Shown: in pieces, positions 34,080 to 47,200 of the stretch
Layout: every line of letters begins with the position of its first letter
How positions within the stretch are numbered: the first letter of the stretch is position 1
Assembly: GCF_025698545.1 (NCBI RefSeq)
Contig: NC_068565.1
Location: 5,766,001-5,830,000 of the forward strand
DNA length: 64,000 bases
Direction: 5' to 3'
Source of the DNA: Gossypium raimondii
Lineage: Eukaryota > Streptophyta > Magnoliopsida > Malvales > Malvaceae
Position numbers and translations under genes: made by a program
Notes under the pieces: generated by a model
Told to the model about the DNA's origin: nothing
Database searches by the model: none
The model's input: only the letters and a program-made list of their open reading frames with translations

Positions 34080-37000
34080 CTTATAGATCAAGCACATGAA
34101 TTTGCTTTTATCAAAGCGAAAACTACTTTTATTTCTATGCTCTACAAGTAGAACCTAGCTACTAAACTATCAGATCTTGAAATGCAAATAAGTAAATGAA
34201 ATAATTCATACCACAATTATCAGGGACGTTGACACACAAATAGATTCCACTTGCTCAACAAATGAGCTCCATGCATGTGAGACACTTTGTACAGAGGCTG
34301 TAGCCTGTGCTGTCCCTGCCAACTCATATTGCAGAGAGGATCCATTTTCCTTCTCAACAAGTTGAGGATCTTCCTCCATGGGAGTTTGATGGAACGTTGA
34401 CGGTGAACTGCTCTCCTCGGAAACTTGATTAGTGGTCTCCACAACCCACAAATCTATTCTTGGCATAAACAATACACTTGACCCCATGCTTGCACATTTC
34501 ACTGCCATGCAATTTGAATAATTTGTAAGAATTTCCAGATGAATTAGATCTATCAACCTGGTCGTCTAACTTTTTGTAAGAATTTCCAGATGAATTAGAT
34601 CTATCAACCTGGTCGTCTAACTTTCACGCAAGATATTTCTTTTGAGCTTAAAACACACTGTGAATGGACACAATAGATTAAAAAACTTAGAACATGAACG
34701 AAAACAGTTAGTATGTCATACATGCTGACAGAACCCATTATCATTAAGCTACTAACCACAACAGGATAAAAAGGAAAATCAAAATAAATCCAATTACTTA
34801 AGTTGCAGAAAAGGGTCTATAGGAAACTCCATAGTCTGTCCTAATTTAGTAGAATAATATGTTAGCTATGTACTACCGAATACTGACTTCATAATGAAAC
34901 TTTCCAGAAACAGATATATGAGGAAATTCCAATTTTGGACTTAGGTTGTAGCTAAGGTCCACTAGTTTCATTTTCAAGAGATAAATAGTCAATGCCAAAT
35001 TAGATGTTTTTTAAGTGAGGCCTTTAATTATCCTTTTAACTTATATTTCTAACTAACCAAGGAAGAAAAGACAAGAACTAATCCTAAATTGAAGAAGTAC
35101 AAAGCAGTTAAAAACATAATCCAAGAAGCAAAAATCATAAATGAAAAAAAGGAGGTAGGGAAACACATGGTATGAAAGGACGAAAGTCTGCACTTATAAT
35201 CAATCTCATGTTTCTCAAAATGTAAACAGGTATTAACAAAGAACTAATGCTACCACAACAAAAAGACATTGCATGAGGAGCATACTTAAAATTTGAGTTA
35301 CTCCGTAGATTAAGTCACCATTTCCTTCTTGTGCAATTGTAGATATATCAAATTTCTGTATTTCTATGTTCCCAATGAAACAGTGAAGAAGACAAGCAGC
35401 AAGATGCTTTTGACCAGATCTGGGACTTCCAGCAATTAATATTCGAAACCCAGTTTTCCTTGTTGAAGTAAAATAGGTATTTCGTGACAAACTAGAGCAT
35501 GTACCACTATTACGCACAATTGAAGGTTCAAATGTACCACCGTTGTCACTAACATCACCCATATCATAATCAGTAAAGCTAAACTCTCCAATTAACATTC
35601 CAGCATGAGATAATCTTCTCTCTATCTCCCCAGAAACCTCGCTGTCTTGAAGAAGGTCATGAACATGGAACCACCAATGATCCTTGGGCAATCTCTTGTC
35701 CTGCAATACTGAAACAACCACACTCTCAATCACTGCACCACCTTTAGAAAGAAGGGGCGGCAACCAGAGGCGTTCATCCAAATGAAGAGAAACAAGCAAG
35801 GTGGATAATGGTTCCAATAGACAAGGAATGAGATGAGTAGGGAGAGGAGAGGCAACTAAATCTTGAGTAGCCATTCCAGCTTCTCTACGTGAGCAAGGAG
35901 GTGGGGAACATGACAAAGCCTCCAACCAATCCCTTTCCTCAACTGTAACAGTAGGGAGAGGAACACGTTTAGCACTAGGAGTTTTCTCTTCAGCAGTTGA
36001 CAAAATTTCCTGCAAAGGAAAATTCCTCTTCAAAGAAATAACAGCTGCTTGAGTACAAAGGGCCTGCAAATCTGCACCAGCAAAGCCTACTGTCTTTCTT
36101 GCAACCCATTTGAGCAAAGATCCAGTAACTGGTTTTGGCCATCGTTTAGTATGAAGTTCAAGGATTGCAGCTCTGTCTTCCATTGATGGCAGCGGAAAAT
36201 AAATTTCTCGATCAAATCTCCCTGGTCTCCTCAATGCAGGATCAACGGCATCAGGGCGGTTTGTTGCCCCTATCACCACCACTGAACCTCGAGACTTTAA
36301 ACCATCCAACAGTGCAAGTAATGTGGACACAACTGAACTATGTGTCTGATCTTGCTGCCTTGTTCGCCTAGGTGCTAAACCATCTATCTCATCAAAGAAT
36401 ATTATGGAAGGTTGACATCTCTCAGCAACCTGGAACAAGAGCCTCAGCTGACGTTCAGCGTCACCAACATATTTTCCTAAGCAGTCAGCACCTTTGCGGG
36501 CAAAATATGCAATCCGTTTATCCCCACGAGCACAAGAACCTATCAGTGCTCGCACTACAAGAGTTTTACCTGTTCCAGGATAACCATGCAAAAGAACACC
36601 TCTGGGAGGTGTAAGCCCCAGATTGTCAAAGAACTCAGGATACAACAACGGTAAGATGACAACTTCCTTCATGCATTGGATAACATCATGCAAGCCAGCA
36701 ACAGATTCCCAGCCCTCAAAAGATTTTCCATTCTCAGACTCAGAGCCTCCAATGTAGACAGGTGCCAATCTTAACAAATCTCGATGAAGTCTCTTGCCCT
36801 CACGTTTCAAAAACTCTTCATCTTCACCACAATGCTCCAACCATTTTTCTTCAGCTTCAATATCCTTTCGCCATGCATCATTTGATAACTTCCTCATTTC
36901 CAACTTCATTTTCTTAGCTTTCATTTTCTTTATCTGGGCTAAATATTTAATTCCATGAGGTTGGAAGAGATACCGATGATCAGTGCAGGCTATGAGAAAT

Positions 37001-38604
37001 TTGCGATGATCAAATATACAGCCATTAGCTCTTGCACAAGGCTGCAAAAAATGAATGTCATCAATTAAAATGTATAATGAACCTCTTCCTTTTCTCAAAC
37101 AAAAACTGAAGCAGCAGGAACAGGAGGATGCTTTAAAGGAGATAATTTTTTTGGGCATAGATATCAAGAAACAAACCAAGTGATATGTTTTTGGACAACG
37201 ATCAACACGGCATCCAATTGTTGCTCCTGGCCTCCCACATCTACTGCATTTTAATGCTCTTCCTCTACAAAGTGCTGCCCTAACTTTTTTTAAGCAACCC
37301 AAGCCGGCAAAATAAACCTGAAGACAGGAATATCAATGAAAGGGGGATATGCAGAAGAAAAAAAAAGAACTTCTGGAGAACTTAATGGGTGATATATACT
37401 GTAAACTTCTGGAGAATTCTTGAACTGCCTAAAATCATATAGGATAAAGACTAGGAGCATATTTGGCATAAAAGTGAACGTTGTAATGGCAAAAGTTCAA
37501 GATATACTAGGAATGAAGAAGAGTATAAATGGTTGAGAAGCTGTGGGAAAAGACCAGGGTGTGTCAAAAGCAGAAAACAAGTTTTCACAACAACAGTAGA
37601 CATCCAAAAAATTGTTGATGAAAATCAATGGGTATATGTATAAATGGATGCTTAGACAAACATATCCACCAATACCAGGAAAATGCAATTAACAAGTTCG
37701 AAAGAGGAGAAGAAAACAGCACTGCACCTCAGGACTCCATACAGCACATTGTTGATGAACCCAGATTCCGGCAATACCATAACGATCATTTATAGGACCT
37801 AGGAGACGACCAAGCCACCCAGGTTCGTCACCAAACCCATCCCAAATGTCATAGTCTGGTTCCTCCGATGCTGAAGTGCTATATGCTTCATTTTCACTAT
37901 CACCTGCATCATGTACCAGCTTCTTTGGTGGTTTTCCATCAGTCCCACCACCGCACAAACCACACCTTCTCCCTTGTTTGATACGTGACTTGCCAATCAT
38001 ATATGCAGCTGCTTGATTTGACTTCTCTACCTTCATATCGTTCTTAAATTCCGAATGTTTTTTATCACCATTTACCAAGCCATCCTCTTTTGCATCATGA
38101 AGACCAACATCTTCAACTTCCTCTGGACCATTATCCACTTCTACAGCATCCTCTTCATTTGCTCCTTCACTCAGACATTCTAACTGTTGTACTTGTTCTT
38201 CTGTCAGCTCCACTCTTTCAATTGCTCCAGTTACCTCGAGAATTTCATGGCCAATGCACTCCTCTGATTGCATACAGTTTGATACTTCTCTATCATCTTT
38301 ATCCACCTCATCCGCATTGCCATCAATTATCTTCCCATTTCCATGACTCATTTCACTCTCTAAAACTACTGGACCCTCCACAACCTCATCGCCCCTATTA
38401 TTTCCAGGATTCGTTTTGCTTTCTAAAACAGGTGCAGCCTCCACTACCCCATCTCCTTTAATTTCTTCTTTTTCCAACTCCGTTTCTTCTTCCATGCCAC
38501 AAATCTCAACCTTCTCTTCACTCTGTGAACCACTTGAAGCCTCAATACTCCCCAGCCTCCTGGATTTCAAAGCTACCATTTCCCCTCCATCTGATTCGCC
38601 CAAC

Positions 38605-38636
<32 letters not shown>

Positions 38637-39110
38637 ATCCTCATTGCCACCTATATCCTCAAAAAGCTTCCTCCTCGATAAAACTCTCTCCTCCACCTTC
38701 ACTTTGGCATTCACATTCTTTCTCCTTGTCCTCAATCTTGATCTCCAACTCCCCAAAGTCAGCGCCTCCGTGATCGTCTCCTCCTCTTCTTCCTGCTTCA
38801 CACTCCCTAAATTCCTACCCCCCCTAACAAACCTCTCATTCTTCCTAATCTTCTGCCTTCTCCTCGGAGGCGGAGGTGATACATCCAGAATAAGCGGTGC
38901 CTTCCTGACTCGTGAGCTCCTACGGAGCTCGAAATCCGCACTTCCCGACCCGTCAACATCATCCCTCTTATTCCCTTCACCATGGTTCCTATTATACTCT
39001 TCCTCACATATTGCATCTAATCTCTTATGTTTCTGTCGAAGCCTACTGCCCGATTTTCGCCTAAAATCACTCCGCTTTGATGAAGAAACCGAGGTAGGTG
39101 ATAATTGCAT
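31244..39110 (-). CDS. Large ePHD-AAA+ ATPase (ATAD2/Yta7-related, nuclear)
   Basis: Six exons with matching phases: 39,110-37,728; 37,317-37,177; 37,041-35,286; 34,501-34,212; 33,557-32,707; 32,627-31,244. The product is 1,934 residues, close to the ~1,950 I recall for Arabidopsis At3g15120. ATG at 39,110 is the only one in the first open frame. Residues 1-380 are basic then acidic, with an Asp/Glu run. An extended PHD finger spans about 383-538 (CGLCGGG; CSRCGRPGATIGC; HLPCARANGCIF). The AAA domain is about 616-830: Walker A GYPGTGKT (661-668), Walker B IIFFDEIDG, and RRPGRFDR with the arginine finger. A second AAA module is degenerate (GSPRSGQKH; FMPRIDLW lacks the D-E pair). No bromodomain follows, unlike ATAD2. 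It probably remodels chromatin-bound complexes, by family analogy. The 3' end abuts the viral insertion. Confidence 0.92.
34039..34078. repeat. (AAT)n microsatellite
   Basis: About 13 perfect AAT units within intron 4 (33,558-34,211) of the AAA ATPase gene. Confidence 0.9.
34522..34623. repeat. Perfect 51-bp tandem duplication beside a splice acceptor
   Basis: The 51 bases starting TTTGTAAGAATTTCCAGATG at 34,522 recur without change at 34,573-34,623. In gene orientation the pair lies in intron 3 of the AAA ATPase gene, ending about 20 bases before the exon 4 acceptor (34,503-34,502). The lack of any difference implies a recent event. Confidence 0.95.
38606..38642. repeat. (CTC)n coding microsatellite, poly-Glu tract
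   Basis: Nine or so CTC/ATC units in exon 1 encode the DEDEEEEEEEEE stretch of the AAA ATPase N-terminal region. Length change by slippage would alter only the acidic run. Confidence 0.85.
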
Positions 39111-39279
39111 GACCAAAACCTCCGCATATATAAATACCTCTGATTTATATTTATAAAACTTTCTCCCAAAGTTATAAACTATTGCATACGATATCCTTTC
39201 AAAAGATTCAGGCAAATGGTATTCAACTAACGATCCATCTTTCAGTTTTTTTTTTTTTAAATGGGTGATTGAATACAAT

Positions 39280-40699
39280 TTTGAACAAATATAAAAACGA
39301 TCAAACTCAGGACTTGACTCACCACGGAGACGCTGAGTCGGATCGTTCTGGCTTGGGAATCGAAAATGGAGAGAAACCCATCAAGTTAAAATCGTTTAAA
39401 AGTCAATTTAGACAAAAAAAAAAGTCTGGATTTCGAGTGGCTTCAAGTTTTGGATTTCTTTTTTCAGGTTAAAAACTAGGGCATAAGATTTTAGAGAAGA
39501 AAACACTCTTGTGTGATATAAATTTCATGTTCATTTCACGCGCGTATAAAACACGTGAATTAGAATGAAATTTTAATTTAAAAAATTGGGAGTCCAAGGG
39601 ATATTAAAGGTTTATTTAGGGTTTTTAATGAGTTATAACCCTTTCAAACCTAACTCAAATCTACATTTTATTATAATAATAACTAATTAAATTAAAACTT
39701 AATCCATATTATTTTTAAATTTGTCCAACAAATGCCTTTTAATGTATATAAAAAATCGTATTTTATAAAATAAATTAATTTCTTAGGTACAATTATATTT
39801 TTAATTATATATGCAACTTTAATTAAAATTAAAATATATTCATTAGGCCGATTATTCTTATTTGGATTAACATGAGCATTATCATCAATGCAAAAATACG
39901 TGAGTTCGATTATAGGTTGGAAAGGACTATAATAATTCTAAGCATTATATAAAAAAACAAATATTTTCAAAATCTCTATATATGAATTATCTAAATTAAT
40001 AATACAAAATATACTTAAAAATGGTTAAACTAAATAATATTAAATCATTGATTTATTTTCTTAAAAATATATAAAAAATAATATTACATTGTCTTTTTTA
40101 AAAAACATTGTTCAAACACATTGTAATTGGAGTTATTAACATGAGATTGTTGCCCAAACTTGGCAAATGAATGCACGCGCTGAATTGAAGAGTGGGGATA
40201 TTTAGTTAAATTGCTTCATTTTTGCTACCAAAAATGCAAAAGTTGCCGCCAAATATGATGGATTTATATGTTTTTGATGAAAAAAATATTAAAAAATAAA
40301 AGGTTGGGAAAATATGTTGATGTCATTTGTTAAGCGTAATGGGAATAAGGTTTGAAAGTTCAACGGCTCCTTTGAAAGGCTTCCATAAGTATCTTCAACA
40401 TTAAAAACACAATTACATGATACGAATAGAATATGAATCAATACGCAACATTGATATATGAATCGCCAGGCTTATGATTTTGTGTATCTTACAGGAAAGT
40501 GACAAACAAGTTCAAAAAGGAAAAAAGGGTCAATCTAAATGTTCTACTGAAAGCTTGTTCGATGAAGAATTCGACCAGGCATCAACTGGATTAAAACTCG
40601 AAAACATCAAAACAGAGGATTCCAGATAACTATTTCTCAAAATGATCATACTTTATGTGTAATGAAGTACCTAAAGGTTTATATTTAGCTTAACGCTGG
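39280..40699. other. Intergenic region between AAA ATPase and exonuclease
   Basis: Contains the AAA ATPase promoter (39,111-39,600) and AT-rich sequence to about 40,500, then the exonuclease 3' untranslated part. No gene seen. The short plus-strand frame at 39,269 overlaps the upstream leader of the ATPase and looks accidental. Confidence 0.45.
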
Positions 40700-43461
40700 T
40701 TATCGCCTTTGTCTTGATGGATGTTGGATACGGTTCTCAAAGAGAAATTCAACTTTTTGAGATCCAGGATTTCTCTTTGCAGTAACTTGCATAAGTGCTC
40801 CATCGACAAGCATGCGTTGCAGTACCCTTGCTATATTTTTCGAGTCATCAATACCTAGATGGTGACATCCCAACAATGGGATTTCGAGTTGTTTCATCAT
40901 TGACATCATTCCTCTGGCCTGTCATCCATAATCAAACAATTCATAACACAGATGATAAGAAAAAAGAAGAATAACATCCTTAAGTAATCAGTGAAATAAA
41001 ACCAAATGTAACCTTGATCACTCTCTATATATCTATCTATCTCCTTCTTCTTGTTGTTTAGGGCTATGTTACCAAGACTCAAGATAAGTGTTGAATACAG
41101 ATATTGTCCAACAAGCGCATACTCAATTTGCTTTAGGTTTTTTCATGTATTTGAAGGATCTTACTCTCATATGCATGTTTGAAAATGTGCCAGATATGGA
41201 TATTTTAAGAATATGAAGAGTCTGGATAACATAGATTGAAAGAAAGGAGTGATAATGCAAGGTTAGTTATAATAAATAAGTACAAACATGATTATGATTT
41301 CAGGTTCTGATCTTGCATTTCAGTACCCTTTCAAACTTCGGAACTTTTATTATTTGTTCAAGGCTTAGAAAAAACATGGCTATACAACCAGTTATGGAAG
41401 CAACAGACCTTTATCTTATTGGGACAGAAGCAGGTTCAGCCAGGATTGTATTGAGCATGTAACATTTAAGCTCGAAAATAAAATTTATCATTTCAAAAAA
41501 TGAGTATTGGCCATGGATTATCCATTTAAAGCTTCAAGATGCATGAAACGCAAGAAAGATGAAAGCAATGGATCAGTTTAATTAAAGCTCGCAGTTACCT
41601 CACGGCCATAAAAGTTTAGATATACATCCTTTAGATTGATCCATTCCATAAAATATGGAGGTAGCTTGATCCCAGAAACTTCACATTGCTGAGGGATCTT
41701 TGTCTTCAAATCCCAGTTTCCACTAATATCAAAGAGGCGAACACTCTTCAGCAGACGAAAACAAAAAATATATATAACTTTTTGAGGAGTTTCAAGACTC
41801 ACCAAGTTACAAATGCTGCACGAGTAAGGCGGCTGCCCTTTTCCTTTTCCCATAGGTTATGTTGACTCAGCCAAGCTTCAAACTGCTGCATAACTTCCTT
41901 AAATGGCTGAGCCGTATCATGCCAGACTCTGCAATCAAGTCCAACTTTAGCAACGGAACTACACTTTGATTAGCCATAGATATCCTACTTAATTATTGTA
42001 GTACGTAATCAGCCCGCAGATTGAAAATGACCAATACTGATACAGTAGAATAGAATTAGATTCGGTATCACCTATCAACCCCAATTTCACCATATTTTCC
42101 TTCAATGTATTTGTTTACTGCTTGCTCACTCATTTTAGTCGGCCTCACAAACCTGTAACAGTGTTTTAACTTTCTTATGAGTGGCTCAGTTGCATCTAAG
42201 TTAAACCACTATAAAAAATAGCATCCGGATATGATAGCAAGAAAAAGCCAAAATTGAATAGCACTGGTGTCAAACATACTTAAAAGAAAAGAAAATGGAA
42301 ACCTGTGAAAGAAATCCACTAAACTCAAGGATTTTGCATCTATAAGCAGCACGGGAAACTCAAGTATCTCGACTTTCCCTTCCAGATCAATCACCAAAAG
42401 AAAATCCACATTTTGAGAGCATTTTTTCTCAATGTCAGTGCCATTAACTTGAAGATCTTTGGAACAATCATGATTAAATTTCTCTAGATGGGAAGGATCA
42501 TCCATCTGAATCGAAAAAGTAACTAAATTAGACATCAGAACTAACAATACATAATCTTATTTTTTTTCATATATATTTCAAAACAAGAGCCCTGCATTTG
42601 CCACATTCAACTTCAAGAACAATAATCAACCAAAGTTACATGTTCAATTTGATTTCAAGGTTAATGAGAAACAAAACAAAACCCTATACTGGAAATGGCA
42701 ACATTGCCTTGAGACTCAAATAATGCAGCTGAGGACCTGCAAGTCTCTGCAACCTAACCTTTCTTTAAACCGGTATTCAACTTGACTATAAAGGATGCTA
42801 TTTCTGACTTTTTAGTACTTTATGAAACCAATAAACACCAAGCAAATCAACATTATCCTAATAAAATAAGGCTTCACTCCCAAATCATTATTTTACTAGT
42901 TCCCTGCAATTTGTATATACATTTGGGGGTTGTTAAAAGGAAAAACAAAGAGAGTTTATGAAAAATGCAATATGCTTCCTAATAATAATAATTGCATGCA
43001 AAACTAAAGTCGTCTAATTAGTTATTCAAAAAGTTAAATTTTCACCCACATAACAAAACCATCAGGCATTTAAAATTAATTCAAACAGATGGTAGGCAAG
43101 AGATGAATTGTGAAATCAAATGCATGAAAATCAATAAATAGTAGCATCGTCTTAGTGATTGTAATGAAGGGTAGGTGTGTCAAAAAGCTAGCAGGCAAAC
43201 CTGGGTACACTTGCCTTGAGTGAAGTACAAACACATGGGCCTCCAACGACTACTGCTGCTAAAGACTTGGGTATTCATTGCAGCAGACAAAGGAGGAGGA
43301 GGTGAAGGCGAAGGAGATGAGTAATGGGCTGTTGTAGAAATTTTGTATGAAGGAACATGAGATAGAGTGGAACTGAAGAATGGGTTTTTGATTGGAGAAG
43401 AAAATGACCGGCTCCAGAAGCCAAAGATTCGACCGACAGGAATCCTAGTAAGGTAAGCCAT
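40700..43461 (-). CDS. ERL1: ERI1-like 3'-5' exoribonuclease, probably plastid (ERL1)
   Basis: Six exons with consistent phases: 43,461-43,201; 42,505-42,303; 42,152-42,072; 41,928-41,803; 41,722-41,599; 40,918-40,700, giving 337 residues, the length I recall for Arabidopsis ERL1 (At3g15140). Residues 1-60 are Ser/Pro/Arg-rich and acid-poor like a chloroplast transit peptide. The DEDDh exonuclease fold starts near 120: D127-L-E129 (motif I), TCGNWDLK with Asp228 (motif II) and GCHHLGIDD with His285 and Asp290 (motif III); all metal and catalytic residues are present. AFVTCGNWDLKTKIP is closest to ERI1/THEX1 proteins. ERL1 trims 3' ends of plastid rRNA such as 5S; that role is taken from the Arabidopsis work. 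Residues 77-99 form an unusual C-x7-C-x7-H-x5-H finger-like motif. Confidence 0.9.
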
Positions 43462-44220
43462 TTTCGGAAACGGCTAAGGTTCGGTTCCAAGAGCAAGATT
43501 TTTATAGTAGTACTTTTAGCACTACTGTTAAGACTATGAATGGATATTTTATTATTTTACTTTTGTAAAATATTTGATGTAATTTTCCTCCTTTTTGTCA
43601 TTTTTCTTAGAATGGTGAACTATAAAATATTGGAAATAATTGAAATTTTGTTATTTTACTTAAATTTTATTGGATTTTAAATTTATGTTTATATTTTATA
43701 TTTTCAATTTAGTTTATTTTAGTAAGAACTAAAAATAAAAACATTTCACCTAATATCTTATTAAAACTAAAATAGTTTGACATATCTAACTAATATTAAA
43801 ATAACCTTTGAGTTAAATCATATTATAATCGACAAAAAAAATCTACTTTATTAACATCATTTTCCTCTCTTTCTTTTGGTCATCCTAACCTTAATCATAA
43901 AAACACATTTTATGAACATGTCTGAGAAACAACTGAAAATAGACCATTGAGAAGATGCCTCACTTTTCTACCATCACAACCAAACCATATAGATGATGTC
44001 AAAGCACTTCAGGAATAAACATAGATCCAAATCAACTCCTTCAATCACCCCCAATATACACATTCCTTCCTGTATATATCTCACTGGTTTCCTTAGTTTG
44101 CATACTTGCACTTCTAATTATATGCATTAAAGCTATATAAACCAGGGATTCTAATTAGCTAGGAGAGGCTACAATGACTCAAAACTGAGATGTCAAATGG
44201 GGCATGAGCAACTGCTTCCA
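43462..44220. other. Promoter of the exonuclease and 3' region of the SUMO ligase
   Basis: About 760 bp, AT-rich between 43,500 and 43,900. Two minus-strand genes lie head-to-tail here. No additional frame or motif is convincing. Confidence 0.5.
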
Positions 44221-47200
44221 TCACGTACTATCTTCATCATGAGGCTCCATTTCTGTGAAATCTTCTACCACATCAGTTCTAGCAGTCTGTCTACTCAATG
44301 TGCATTGCTCCTCTATCTCAACGAGTAACAATGGATCGCAAATAACTCTTTTTGCATGCACCATCTTAGGGCAAGCTGATAGAAGAAGAAACAGTCAGGA
44401 ATGAGAGTGAAATTTAGATTCAATAACCCCATAATGAAACCATTATTGAGTACCTGATTCGGGGCATTTGGCATTGTTATGATGAGATTTTATGTAGATC
44501 AGGATAGCATTCTTTTCGTAAATGTGCTTGCAGTCCATGCTGCATCATAGGAATAAACAAATTGAGTATAGGTTGAAACAAAAGTGTGGAAAAAGACAGA
44601 TGCATCCCAATGCATGCTCAAGTTGCTAAACAATTCAATCATATTGGCAACTCTAAAAGGCCACCTTGCTATGAGGTAGATTTTCAGGATTTTCTAAACT
44701 GAACCGAGGAAGCCATTGGAACTACCATCCTTACTATCATTCACATTGCAGTGTAAGAACTGTGATAGATTTGTATCAAAAAAGGGCCACGTATGTTGCT
44801 TTTCTCGAAAGTTTGAATGGCAACAGAATTAATAAAATTTTCCACTAAGAGCAAATACATCTCTCAAAATATAAAGAAAATATTATTTTCACCGGAAAGA
44901 TCTGTTTAAAATTAACTTCGCAATACCTGCGAACTGGTTCTGTTAGTTCAGTAATATGCTTTCCAGTCAATGGACATTTAAGATTCTTAATACTGCTCTC
45001 TGTACTGGTCATAATAATATCCTCCTGCTCTTCACCTGGCATTGGTTGTCCAGCATGATGAACGTTCTGTGGAAGATTCAACAACAACGGATATGTAAGA
45101 AGCCCCACTTGAATGATGATATACAATAGTTATAAATCATGTTACCAGTAAAACTAAAAAAGCTTAAAGATGGCCGTTGGTAAATAGAGGGATACGTAAT
45201 ATCCATTAGCATCAAGTATTCACTAATTCTAGCATAAGAGAGAAAGACAAAATGAGAATATATTTTTCTCAGTTCACAAGTATAGCAGCTGTGAGCCAGG
45301 GCCTCATGCATTTAGTGACCAACAGAGTTCCCACCAACTGCATGCCAATACCAATCACTCCTATTTCAATATAAATGCACTGAACAGCAGCCCTTACCAT
45401 AATCTCCCATAGCATGTATTTATTCAGCTCAGGCAGACCTTCACAATGGTCCCCCAACTGTCTCTTTCATTAAAGAATATAGCCTCTTATTGGAACCACA
45501 TCTAATAATTCCAGATTTTTAGTTTAGTGGTTCTTGACACGGCATTAGCACCTCCTTGGCATAGTGATTTAGATTCTAACCTAGCTACCACTATTCTAAT
45601 TGATGCTAAGTTCCAGTAGAATGTATATGATAGGATAATACTTTGTTCACTCTTCCATTCAAGTAAACTCATACAGGAGAGGTAGTGAACAAACCAGGCA
45701 ATACAATATCATCACAACATTTTTGAAGACCAGTCATCCCATATTACCTAGGAATCAAAACTATAACACATGACCATACTTACAGCTTTGCTTGGGTAGG
45801 ACATCTGGTGTTTTCATACTGAAGAAGCATGAAACTCCAACAACAAAAAGAAAAACATATCCAGTACTAACATTAGATCAAACCAAAGGTCCATGTTATA
45901 TCAATAGAACTCTATGTTATTCAACATGCTTCCTTTGGCCATCATGCATTTATGAATTCTATAATCTAACTCTTTAAGTACATAACCAATGCCACAATGA
46001 ACTTAACCTTTCAGAACAAGAGACAATCCTCAACGAGGAGAAAACATTTGTAAGCAAATTCTTGACACGCTCAGCATCATTCATTTTTTCCATCATTCAT
46101 TTTGATAGATGTTAGGTTCTTACTCCTTTTCTTCCACCTCTCTCTCTCCCCCCTTGTCAGTATTCTAGGATAAACCAAACATCAACTTTTTTTTTTGTCG
46201 CCATCAACCAAACACCAACTTGAAACATGCAGATATATGCAGAAGGAACTAATTCTCAGAAAACTGAATTATCCTTACTAGTTTGTATTTCTGTACAAAC
46301 AAACATGAATATTTTTGTCTACATATGTGCATACATATGCATATAAATGCATGTGTAATATAAAACCTATGATGTTTCAGACTAAAATCCAAGAACACTG
46401 GTCCTATTTAAAGTCCAAAAGATAACATATGACTTGAAGCTTCCGTCTTAATAATTTTAGAAGTGATTTGATGAATTTAAAAAACCTACCCAGACAGCTT
46501 GCTGGAACTGATGCATCAGTGGATGATTTTGTGGATGTGAAGATGAACCAGCTTTGACTTTTTCAAACTCGGTGTCAAGCAACTTCTTAAAATCAGTTAA
46601 CTATAGTTAAAACATGCAAGAAACAGATGATATTAGTTAGATACATATTGGCACATCTGTTTAAAACAGTATTAAACCAAAAAATTATGCATAGAAGAAA
46701 TATCATTAAACTTGCACCTCAGGCCCTGGTCGGTATGCGTCTGCAACAGAATGAATTGCTGATGAATAATGTAGACAGTTTTCATGAGCTTCTACCAGCT
46801 CAGCAACAGCATTTTCTAGCTGCTTCACCTACAAAATGAATTCCCAATATCGTACTGCATCAAAAAGTACTTTGAATTCTGATTATCTGTAAACTTTTGG
46901 TTTTCAAGTCTGCATATCTCTAAAGCATTAGATGTTTGGTTTAGCTTATTTCATTTTATTCTTCAATATTACTTTTACCCTCTTTCTAGAACACGATGAT
47001 CCACAATCCAGAAGCTGTAGTAACAAGAGAAATTAAAACACACAAAACAGTTCGAGAGCTAAAGTCAAGCAAAGCAATTGGTCCAAAAACACGGAATCCA
47101 TAACAATGCTATAACTAAAACCCCAACCAAAAACTGGATAGCTGTTATATAATTGACCACCTCGCTCATCATCCTCATTAATCAATCAAAATGGGAATTT

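Noticed and set aside
38416-39156. 246-codon plus-strand frame
   Set aside because: Shadow of exon 1 of the AAA ATPase: Ser/Pro-rich antisense of an acidic, Glu-rich coding exon.
39111-39278. N-terminal extension of the AAA ATPase
   Set aside because: The frame is open to 39,278 but contains no ATG upstream of 39,110, and the residues look like translated leader.
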